From the NCBI GenBank assembly GCA_036172665.1, contig CM069871.1, positions 8,122,001-8,186,000 on the forward strand: a stretch of DNA of 64,000 nt. Direction: 5' to 3'. Position numbers and translations under genes: made by a program. Below, piece by piece: positions 1 through 11,800 of this stretch. The notes beneath the pieces were generated by a model. It made no database searches. It saw only the letters and a program-made list of their open reading frames with translations, and was not told the origin of the DNA. This DNA is from Prosopocoilus inquinatus (Eukaryota; Arthropoda; Insecta; Coleoptera; Lucanidae). Numbering within the stretch: position 1 is the stretch's first letter; the number at the start of each line of letters is the position of its first letter.

Positions 1-2887
1 ATCAAATTCACGTTGCATCTCTGTTATGATGTTGTTTTGAACAACAGCTGCAAGAGCGGCGGCGTGTTTGTCGGCGGATTTCAAAGGAGGCCGCTTTAAC
101 GTATTTTTCGTTATGTTATAAATACGTTATGTTATAAATGCGTCGCTATAAATCAGAAAAAGCTGTTAATATTTCAAAGCAGAAAGAAAAAAAAACAAAA
201 TTTAAAAAAGATATTTTGCTTAAATTTAGACAGTTTTTTAATACCGTTCGTTTTCAAGCGGTTTTTCTGTTTTATAACGGCATTTTCTATTTTATAACGA
301 TTGCATTTATAATGCAACGATGGGTTTGCGCAAACTCTATCTAGCAATACCACGCAATTCAATGCGCTACCTACCATTAAACAAACCGCCGAGTTTTTTT
401 CGCGCTTTAATAGCGAACCTTTGTGTCGGCTTTCTCTATCGGTAAAGTTCAAAGGAGCTCCGGCCGGTGCAGTTTCATTTCGTCTCCGAGCTGGTCACGC
501 GATATGTGTGATTGGGCAGACGGCTTCAATGTTGAATTTGGGGCGTAGTCAAGTAATGGCTATACAGTATATCCGCGAATTGAGTTTACAAGAGGGAAAA
601 AAGTTTAATTTTAATTTTTCCAAAAAAAAAAAAAACGCTCGAACTATTAAAAATATTGATTTTGTTTTCGATTTTAAGAACACACTGTACTAATATTGAA
701 ATTTTTATTACAGATAAGTTCATTGTAAATCAAGCAAAACTTTTTTCCTTTGGTATTTTTTCTGTAAGATTAAAAATAAACTTTTTTGTCCGTTTTGTAA
801 ACTCAATCCGGGGACATACTGTATAATTTGCGTTCAAGGCCTGGTTAGTAAGCCGTCGTTGTTCGATCTTCTCCCAGGCAGGTGTGGTGCAGTGGGGGGT
901 GACCCCGTTTTCGGTGTCCATGTCTCAGGGGGACGTGAGACACATTATCATTACTGGCGATGGGCTCAGGGCGGCGTGGGATACTCTGCGCCCAAGACCG
1001 CGCTTTGCCATTAGTGTCTCGGAGAATAGAAAAATAAGCCCCCAGCTTGCATCGTCGTGAAGGTCACGTGGTCAAGTACGTTCGGTCACTGTTTGAAAAT
1101 TTACGGAAAAATGTCTAGCCTAGAAAAAATTGGAAAACGCTGGAGTTTTCGGAAACATTGATAGCTGCAAACGCAAGTAAAGTTATATAGTGAATAATTA
1201 ATTATGCGAAAAGAAAGTATTATTTATTATTGCATACAATATCATGTACATGTGTAGGCTACAGCTAAATGGGGGGGAAGTATTCGGGGTGGATATACCG
1301 AACGTTCTTTATTCGCTATACCCACCCCGATCGATGTTGAGTTCAAAATGGATGTGGCGAAAATAACATCGATTTTCGATACATTGGATGGAAATGTCAA
1401 TTTCAAAAATAAAAAAGAAAATAGATAAAATATGCAAAATTAAAAGAAAAAAAAATAAACTCAAACAAAAAGCAACTTAATAATATGTGTAAAAACAATA
1501 AACAAAGTGATGAAGAAAAATCTTGGTGCGGCGGACGTGTCTTAAGAGGGAGCGCAAAACGATGTAAAAATGAATCTCTGAAGTAACCGGGGATTCCCAA
1601 AAAGCCCTTTGAATAAAACACAGGTTTTCCCAAATTTTCTGTGTTTTTTTCGAAGCCTTGAAGACACTTTGTTCAGTGTCGGTGTCTAATCCTTGACGAA
1701 TCCAATTTTCGTGTACCGAACTTCTAGTTCCGGCTTTGGACACACGGCGTCTCTGCTCCAATTTCAGTTTCCGGTATTGTCAAGTTTAGTTCGTGTCGTA
1801 GAGTCTGATTTTGGAATTAAACCGAAGCTAGACTCTGAGACCGACCAGCTTTGCTGCAGAACTGTCAAGCCTTCAAGGTCATCGCCTTGGCAGACGGACC
1901 CCAACCTGACTGATCCTTCAGCGGACAACACCGCGTAGTAGTAAGTGGAAGGGTTAACAGTATCAAATTACACTAGAGTTAATTTGTAACTCTTGTTAAG
2001 CGAAAGCGAATCTGTTTCGTTATATTCTCTTGTTGATATTTAAATATAGTTTTAATTGAAATGTAGGGCCCCTTTATCGCCTTTGTGAAAACGAAGCGTA
2101 TTTCTGGTTAAAATTAATGTTCTCGCGCGTATCTCTTCTCCTCACGCCCGTCACGATTGAGTTAGTGGCATAGTGTTGAAGCCAAAGCACAGCACCTTGC
2201 CGAGGCATAGGTATAACGTCGTTTCAATTTAAATTTGGGGCTCCGTTTATCGCCTTTCTGAATTATTCACTTGCAGTTTTCGTGTGTGTAGATAAAAAGT
2301 TGAGGTATTCCCCTCTTTCTTTCTTTCTGGTTAAAATTAAGTGACGGCCAATGTTTTGCGTATACTAATTCCCACGCCCTTCACAACTGAGCTGCAGGCA
2401 TTGTGCTGAAGTTAATTTCCACAGCACAATATCTTGCTAATGCACAGGCAGGCAGTGATGCCCATCGATTTAGGAAGTCATCAGGAATACCAGGACTGTT
2501 TCAGTATTGATTCCGTTAGTAGACAATGGTCACCATGTTTAAGTAGTGTTTTTCTTCAAGAAGCGTTTTGCGTTTTTCAGTTTTGGTAAGTAAATGTTGG
2601 GAAAAAGAGTGAGATCAAGGTGTTCAAACAGTTTGTCAAATAAGATCCTTATTCACTGTTGTCTTAAGTTCCAGGATCGTAGCCCCTTGTGAGTGACAAT
2701 TGCATTTATCATTCATTCATCATTGGCTACTTTACAAACGAATTGTCAACGCAAAACCACCACATTTTATAAAATCGTTGTATTGGAAAGGTTCACACGT
2801 TTGTTATACAATGTTTTTACTTACTCAGGTAATAAGAGAAAATAAATTAAGGTAAAAACAGGAGAAAAAAAAAGTTTGTAACGTATC
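1..2887. other. Region downstream of gene 1, no gene recognised
   Basis: No convincing coding exon on either strand. The short open frames here have no recognisable domain and no supporting splice sites. It contains the TA-flanked MITE at 565-821 and a 60-bp imperfect palindrome around 1274-1330. An oligo-A/T-rich stretch at 1390-1520 is plain low-complexity sequence. The 3' UTR of gene 1 must lie in the last few hundred bases, but I see no clear AATAAA on the minus strand. Confidence 0.6.
565..821. mobile_element. MITE with ~60-bp terminal inverted repeats
   Basis: The left end (CAGTATATCCGCGAATTGAG) is repeated in inverted form at the right end as CAGTATGTCCCCGGATTGAG read on the minus strand. 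The match continues for about 60 bases with several differences. TA dinucleotides flank both ends (563-564 and 822-823), as expected for Tc1/mariner-type insertions. A short relative with the same terminal motif lies at 8480-8555. No transposase is encoded. Confidence 0.7.
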
Positions 2888-5800
2888 CTAATATCTACTG
2901 TTTTGTTTGATCCAGTCGACGTATTCGGGAACGTAAGTGTAAATCCCGGGTCGTCCAAGCGTTCCACAAGGACTATTGTATCCGAAAGAGACGACCCCAA
3001 TAATCGACCAAACCTCCCGCCCATCGACGACCTTGCCCTTCAAAAGGGGGCCGCCGGAATCTCCCTTGCAGCTATCGGCCGATCCACCCCCCAAACAGAT
3101 TTGACCTTGAACCAAAGGAAGGGGGATCGTCCTCAAACACAAATCCCTTTTTTGCAATAAGATGGAGGCGTAACGCTTTACATTACTGGAGACACCTGGA
3201 AAAAATCAAAATTGCAGAATTTTTTTTTTTTCAAACCAATCGCAGGTGACGTACTGGTTTCAGTTTGGCCCCAACCGGCAACCGTGAAGTTGTCGTAGAG
3301 TTTGGCCGAATAGTCCTTGGGGGGCAGGCAAATCGGCTGGACGAAAACTAAAAGTTTATTACAATTTAGAAAAAAAAAATGTCGAAAATATGCACTTGAT
3401 TTCAATCACCATCGTATTGTGCGTCTTTTGAAAGGCGCACCAACGCCAGGTCGTGGGCAAACTGACTTGCGGCGGTGACCCAATCAGGATGCTGGATTGT
3501 GTCTTCGACCCGAATCGTTTGGGCAACCGAGCAATACTCTTGGACGCAATCTCGTTTCGATCTTACGTCGTGCTCTCCTAGAACCACGTTAACCCTAAAA
3601 GCAAGGAGGTTACTTTGGGGGTTCCAAACGAAAAAAATAAATAGAAGACCTACAGCGTTCCCCCGTAACCACCGGTGCAATGAGCTGCTGTAAGGACATA
3701 TCTGCGATTGATTAGGGTTCCTCCACATTTGAATTCGAGCTGGCCCTTACTCCTGTATTGCAAAAGTGCCAGCCAAGGGAACTGGCCGAGCTGGGCCTCA
3801 GTTCCTGCGACGACCTTGAATTGGTCGTCCTGTAAACCGCAGGTTTCTTCGCTTGTGCTGCCCGCGTCCCCTTGGGCCACGTCAGTCGTTCCTTCAGTGC
3901 AGCAAACGTGGACTTCCGTTGGTACGGTCGTCGTCTCACATCGGAACCTTTGTAAGTAGGCCTTGGCCTCTGCGTTCAGCTTTCCGAATTGTTTGATGAG
4001 GTTCTGGAAGGGGTTGCACAAGAGCCAAGGGGTACAGACACCTGCAAATTTAGTAAATTAAGTTCGGTGTTGAATTTGGGGGGATGGGGGGGGGGGGATT
4101 ATTACCGTTTTTGTAGTCGGGTGTGACGCAAGGGACTTTGCACCAGACCTTCAAGTTCGATCCGTCTCTTCCGCATTGTATACTTTGGAGGTAGCTGAGG
4201 CTTTGACCCGCGGCCGACGGACATTTATTTATTGTGGTGCATACTTCGTTGGGACTCCTTTGTCCGTTACTTGTTCCAAACGTCACTGAAAATTCATTTT
4301 CAAGTTTTGACCTAAGTATGTGTGTACAATATTTTACAAAAGTCAATTTTGAATCCCGAACGAATAAATTAGGATGATTGGTGTTTCGATTCAAACCAAA
4401 CCAACCCAAGCCAACTCGCACCTTCAGATTAAAAGGAAACCCTGTTAATTTTTCCGTTGTTTAAGTCCGATCTTTTCACCGCCTTGTAAATTTATCTACC
4501 CCATAAAACAAATAAATTAGGATGATTGGTGTTTGGATACAAATCAAACCAACTCAAGCCAACTCGCGCCTTCAAATTAAATGGAAACCCTGTTAATTTT
4601 TCCGTTGTTTAAGTCCGGTCTTTTCACCGCCTTGTAAATTTATCTACCCCATAAAACAAATAAATTAGGATGATTGGTGCTGCGATCCACACCAACCCAA
4701 GCCAACTCGCACCTTCAAATGAAATGGAAACGCTGTTAATTTTTCCGTTGTTTAAGTCCGGTCTTTTCACCTCCTTGTAAATTTATCTACCCCATAAAAC
4801 GAATAAATTAGGATGATTGCTGTTTCGATTCAAACCAAACCAATCCAAGCCAACTCGCACCTTCAAATTAAATGGAAACCCTGTTAATTTTTCCGTTGTT
4901 TAAGTCCGGTCTTTTCACCGCCTTGTAAATTTATCTACCCTATAAAATCCTTCTTGATGTCAATTGTATTGACAGTGGTTTCTAAAGATATTGCAGAGAA
5001 GATAAATTTACAAGAAGATAAAAAAGGCCAGGCCGTAGTCTCCTCCTTAGAGGGCAAACGCTTCAAGGTCTTTTAAAAATGGGGAGCGTACATCGATCAT
5101 CTTTTGGATGATTTTTTTAGTTCAATCAAATCTGCAATTTAAAAAAAACTCCAATTTTTATTTTTTTTTGGGTTCATTTTGGGCCTTACGAAAATAATGA
5201 ATTTTGAGCTCGAGATTTTAGGCAATTCGCTTTTTCAGTTGGACTTGTTTATGTTGGGTTCAGTTGGGCTGGTTTGACCTTGAGATTGCTGGGTTTGATT
5301 TGCATTGAGTTTAAGTCTTTTTTCAATTTTTAATAACTTTACAGTGTTTTTATTTGTTAAATATTCGTCTCTTCTGTTGAGCTTGTTTAGGTTGATTCAT
5401 TTGGGTTGGTTTGATTTTGTGATTGCTTTGGACGTTATTTGCTTAATTTTCGTTTTCATTAATTTTTTTTTAAGTTGGGCTTACTTAGGTTGAGTTCAGT
5501 TCGGTTCAGTGGTTTGATCTTGGGTTTAAGTTTTTTTAAATAATTAATAATTTTCTGATTTTTATATTTTTTTAACTCGCTTCTTTAGTTGAGCCTTTCT
5601 AGTTTGAATTCAGTTGGGGTTGGTTTAACCTTGAGCTTGCTTTGGACTCTATTTGTTTAATTTTCAAATTTATTAATTTTTTCCTTAAGTTGGGCCAGTT
5701 GAGCTTATTTAGATTCAGTTAAGTTGGGATGGTTTGACCTTGAGATTGCTTGGACTTGATTCGCATTGAGTTTAATTACTAAAAAAATTTAATCGACAAA

Positions 5801-8800
5801 CTTTTTAATTTTTTCAAATTCTTTTCTTCAGTTGGGTGTACTTAGGCTGGGTTCAAACAGATTAAGTTAAAATTAACACTGAAAAAGATCATGCTTAATT
5901 TTGACTTTTAATTCTTTAAACTTTTAATAAATTGTTAATTTTTTAAGTTTTGCTTCAGTTGGGCCGAGTTAAGTTGAGTCGGGCTGATTTTGAGATCTGT
6001 TTGACTTTGTAATTTTTAATTTTCACATTTTTATTAAATTCTTTTTTTGAGTTGGGCTTATTTAGGTTATGTTCGGTTGAATTGTGTTGAGTTTTTCGCT
6101 TTTGTAACTTTCAAATCTGTTTGACTTTGTAATTTTTAATTTTCACATTTTTTTAAATTCGTTTCCTGAATTGGGCTTATTTGGGTTCAGTTGGATTTGC
6201 GATGAAAAAGATTGTATACACTCTCAATTGAGTTTTTAATTTTTTAAACTTTTAATAAATTGTTTAAACTTTTGCTTAGGTTGAGTTTTTAAACTTTTGC
6301 TTAGGTTAAGTTAGATTGAGTCGAGTTGGGTTGGGAGACCTGTTGGATTTGAGCTTTTTGTAATATTTTATTTTTATAGCTTTAATTTATTTTTATACTT
6401 AATTTTGTACTTGTTTTGAGGGGAAATGAGTTAGGTTGACCTTAACAATTCGTACCTAATTTTTACGTGGCTTTTATTTTTTCTGTTATAATTTCTCACC
6501 CCCACAATCGCCTAACAATTGTGTTGAGTTCAACTGGGTTCATTTGACCTTGAGATTATTTAATTTGCGAGTTTGAATTTTTTCGTTTTATTTTTAAATT
6601 GTTTTCTTGGATTGGATTGGACTTATTTATATTGAGTTCAGTTATACTGAGTTGACCTTGAAAAAGATTTTACTTATTTGAGTTTTAATTCTTTAAATGT
6701 TTAAGTGTTTACTTGGATTGGGTAGTATTAGATTAAGTTGGGTTGGATTGACCTTGAGATCTGCTGCATTTTTTGTAGTTTTACAATTCTTGTTCTCATT
6801 TATTTTTATTTAATTTTAATTCCTCCTCTGGGCGAAACTGGGTTAGGTTGACCTTGACACATTTTATGTAGTCTTTATTTTTTTATGTTATAATTTTTAA
6901 CCCAGTCTATCGACTAATAATTTGGTTGAGTTCAATTGCCTTGGTTTGACCTTGAAATTTCTTTAGACTTAATTTGCAACGAGTTTATTTTTTTTAATTC
7001 TTTTCTTGAATTGGGTTTATTCAGGTTGAGTCTAGTTGTATTTAGTTGAACTTAAAAAAGATTTATTTCATTTTTCACCCAGTCTATCTATAATTTAGTT
7101 TAGTTCAATTGGGTTTGTTTGACCTTGAGACTGCTTTAGACTTAATCAATTAATTAAAATTAATTAAATTTTTTATTTTTTTTAAATTCCTTTACTGGAT
7201 TGGACTTGTTCAGGTTGAGTTTAGCAATATTGAGTTGACCTTGAAAAGATTTTTATTTTGTTAATTAAATTAAAATTATTAAATTTTTAATTTCTTTAAA
7301 TTCTTTTATTGTATTGGGCTTATTCAGGTTGAGTTTAGCAATATTGAGTTGACCTTATGTTGAGTTGAATTGAATTCTTCACCCAGTCTATCGATAATTT
7401 AGTTTAGTTCAATTGGGTTGGTTTGACCTTGAGGCTACTTTAGACTTAAGCAATTAATTAAAATTAATTACATTTTTTATTTTTTTAATTCCTTTACTGG
7501 ATTGGACTTGTTCAGGTTGAGTTTAGCAATATTGAGTTGACCTTGAAAAGATTTTTATTTTGTTAATTAAATTAAAATTATTAAATTTTTAATTTCTTTA
7601 AATTCTTTTATTGTATTGGGCTTATTCAGGTTGAGTTTAGCAATATTGAGTTGACCTTATGTTGGGTTGAATTGAATTCTTCACCCAGTCTATTGATAAT
7701 TTAGTTTAGTTCAATTGGGTTTGTTTGACCTTGAGACTGCTTTAGACTTAATCAATTAATTAAAATTAATTAAATTTTTTATTTTTTTTAAATTTCTTTA
7801 CTGGATTGGACTTGTTCAGGTTGAGTTTAGCAATATTGAGTTGACCTTGAAAAGATTTTTATTTTGTTAATTAAATTAAAATTTTTAAATTTTTAATTTC
7901 TTTAAATTCTTTTATTGTATTGGGCTTATTCAGGTTGAGTTTAGCAATATTGAGTTGAGCTTATGTTGGGTTGAATTGAATTCTTCACCCAGTCTATCGA
8001 TAATTTAGTTTAGTTCAATTGGGTTGGTTTGACCTTGAGGCTACTTTAGCAATTTGAGCAATTAATTAAAATTAATTACATTTTTTATTTTTTTAAATTC
8101 CTTTACTGGATTGGACTTGTTCAGGTTGAGTTTAGCAATATTGAGTTGATTTTGAAAAGATTTCACTTTTTTTAATACGTTGCTAATTTTCGTTTTGTTA
8201 TGTTTCTATTCGGGTAGAGTTAGATTAAGTTGGGTTGAATTTACCTTGAGATTTGACGGACTTGAGTTTTTTTTTGTAATTTTTACAATATTTGTTTCAA
8301 TTTATTTTTAATCCTTTAGGAGGGAAATTGGGTTGGGTTGACCTTGACACATCGGGCGTAATTCATGTGGTTTTTATTTTTCCGTTGTAATTTTTACTCA
8401 ATCTATTGACTGATAATCAAGGGCCAGGAAGCTTGTGGTATTTTTTGTGTGAATGGCCTAATTAGTGCGCGAAAACTGTTACACAGTGTGTCCCCGGATT
8501 GACTTCGCTATGTGTAGAATGGACTTAAAATTTCAATCGGGGCCACACACTGTACAGTACCTGAACAATATTCAGTGGCGGAATAGTCACCTTGCGCCCG
8601 TTAAATCAAAGAAATTCAATATCTACCCTAGGAGTTGATAGATATATGATAGATATAGATATATGATAGATATTTATTTGTAACAGTGGGCATAGTTACA
8701 GTCGTCAAAAAAGCAACATATTATAATCGGCAGAAAACACGTAAAAGTTCAGAGTTCAGACTTTAAACCCCACAAGCCTCCCGGGCCTTGCTTATAAAAA

Positions 8801-11800
8801 TATTTTTGCTACATTTTTATACGAAAGAAAAAAGCGCGTGTAGCGCAGACAAATTTGTTGTAAATATTAAAAATTCCAGAACATTTTCAGCCCATTTTTT
8901 CAATTCACAGCATACAGGTGACTGATTAGAAGTAAGAACATGGGCAACGTGGCAGGCAGAACGTGTAAGGGAGATGGGACTGCCTTGAACTAATAAAATA
9001 TTATTTTCGAGAACTTTAAACGTCACGGCTGTGTTATGATGATTCGGGAAAACCCACGCATGTACATCGTCATCATCGACCTGAACTGAACTCCAGTGAT
9101 AGTGATAACAGAATGTTGTTTTTATTATGCTCTGATTGACTTGGTTATTAAAAATACAAAGGTCATAAGAAAAGTCAGGGCTTTGTTCTTTGTGTTTGTT
9201 CCTTCTTTAGGTCTTGCTGCGATGTATTTTTATTTAGGTCGTCATTCTGAATAAATTTATTTATTTCAGTTGAATGCACGCTGCTGATTTATTATCACAG
9301 TCCGGGAAATTCCGGACGTTCCTAGAACGTATACGATTTTTTTACAGAGATCTCGGCAGTTCAGCGCATTCAAGTTAAATCGAAATAATATTTGTCGACT
9401 TTTACGAATACGAGTACGACATACGAACAAATCATTTCAAAGAAAATTTGCGAGATTTTTTTTGAGCCGAGCGGACGTCTTTTCTCGCTGACATAAAAAC
9501 ATAAAATTGAAATCGACTTCAAAACAGATTTGATTAGCGTCGCATGGGGAAATATTACATAGGATCGCGCATTTAGTAATTTTTATGTTAAATTCATCGG
9601 TGTTAATTGCACATAAATTAACTAAAAAAATTAAAAAGCAAATACAAATATAAGGGATATTTAATTAACAATTTAATACTACAGATTTTAAGAGATTCAT
9701 GTGTTGTAGGACGCCCCAAGCCCTTCTAAAATGTTTCTAGTCTAGCATATAAGGCATATAAGTAGAGTTCGGGATGACATATATTGTCACTGGGCGGTGC
9801 TTGTTATGCTGCAGCTCAGCTGCAATGTTGCCAACCATATGATTGTTTTAGCAGTTCGTACCTTTTATGTACGATTTTATCTTCAGAATCGTATGTTTGC
9901 TTGGAGTATAATTTGGACTTTAAAGAGCGGTAAATTTTTTTTCTCTTTCTTTTATATTTAGTTGTGCACGATAAAAACTCAAAAATTGCAAATTTAAAAA
10001 TTCTCAAAAAAAAGAGTAATTAATTATAAACAGTCAAATCGAAATTGACGGATGAAGGAAAGGAAAAAAGGGAAAACAAAAGACAATCGCAACAGTTTGC
10101 GAGAACGAAGATACAAAAAAAAAGAAACTCCAAAAAGGTACACATGTTAAGGTAAATTTTTTACTTTTTTTTGATAATCGGATTAATACATAATTATTTA
10201 CATTATAAAAAATAGTGAACAAATGAAAAGGAAAAAAAAATTAAGAACGTTTTTAACAGTCGAGAAAAAGTAAAAAATTAAAAATTTTATATATTAAATT
10301 TACTTCTTTTAAAAAATAGTTAACGTTGAATATTCAAGTGCATAACATAACGAAATTCACAAAAAAGAAAGACAAATGATAATCATAATACGGTTGGTAT
10401 TTTCAACACGGAATTTTTCTAAAGAATTAAAAAAAAACAAAAAAAACAGACGATTGCAATGATTTACAGAGTCCAAAAAGTTTTTGATTCAAAATTACTT
10501 ACATAAGACAAATGAAATAAAAACAAAAACGAAGAACGTTTTCGTCTTTTTGGAAAAATGTGAATGAAATTGAAAAAAGAAAAAATAAACAAAAATGAAT
10601 AACTTCAACGAGAGAAAGAGAGAAAGAAAAACAAATGACGATCGACAAAAGAAAAACAAAATAAGCAAACGGCGATCGTAATAAGTATGAAAACAAACGA
10701 AACGAGAATAAGTTGATTAATTCGAAACCACTGTGAGATTGGCTCGATTCGATAAATCAATCAATAACAACAAATAAGACGATAGCATTATATTCTAAAA
10801 AAACAAAAAAATAAATAAATTGAAAAAAGTTTTAAATTAAAAATTAAAATTTATTTTATTTATTTTTTCATGTTTTTTCTTCAGCTTAATTTATTATTAA
10901 TATTACTATTATTAATACTATTTAAGCGTTAAATCGACATAATACAAATTTTAACGACAAAATACGTTTTTTTCTAGAAAGAAATCGAATTTTAAAACTC
11001 GGTGAGCTGGCCCCATTATGAATAATCTCCTCCCCTCCTTCCCCCCTTGAACTATTCAGAAAAGAATTATGCAATAAAAATGTATTAACAATAATTTTGA
11101 ATGCAAACCAAATATTTTATTGATGACGTCAAAATATGCGAACATTTCGACCTCTACATAAATACAGGCTGTTTTACTTAAGGCGGCTTCCTTCATATCT
11201 CTCCAGTTACTCATCTTACAAAAAATTGCTTCGAATGAAAGTTACTTCGTATTATGTGCAGCACATTTTAAGATTAGTTTGGTATATACAGAGTGTTTTG
11301 TTTGGTCTGTGCGTTATGTCACTTCGTTATTTCAAATGGAACACCCTAGATATTTTTACATTTTCGGATTCCGGATTGAATTTTAATGTGACTTTGTATA
11401 CCACACATAGGGTCTAGTCCAAACCGTTTTCTCGATATTCAACTTTTTTTCAAAAAAAATTATCGCTGCAGCAGTACTTCAAACAAATGCAAATTTCTTC
11501 CGAACAAATGACGTTAGAGACTTGCGGCAATAATTTTGAATGCAAACCAAATATTTCATTGATGACGTCAAAATATGCGAACATTTCGACCTCTACATAA
11601 ATACAGGCTGTTTTACTTAAGGCGGCTTCCTTCATATCTCTCCAGTTACTCATCTTACAAAAAATTGCTTCGAATGAAAGTTATTTCGTATTATGCGCAG
11701 CATATTTTAAGATTAGTTTGGTATATACAGAGTGTTTTGTTCTGTCTGTGCGTTACGTCACTTCGTTATTTCAAATGGAACACCCTATATATTTTTACAT

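Noticed and set aside
3196..3254. Read-through of GWGQTETSTSP into a Lys-rich tail as coding
   Set aside because: The stretch has a GTACGT donor, a T-rich tract and a CAG acceptor. It ends in a stop soon after if not spliced, while removing 59 bases restores the S1 fold.
4050..4421. Gene 1 starting in the extended frame upstream of exon 2
   Set aside because: That frame opens at GTG and runs through the 148-bp repeat without a signal peptide. The acceptor at 4286 and the phase-matched signal exon at 18240-18276 fit better.
5190..8400. Telomere-like TTAGG/TCAGG words
   Set aside because: The pentamers are embedded in a longer degenerate unit and never run in tandem as pentamers, so this is not telomeric repeat.
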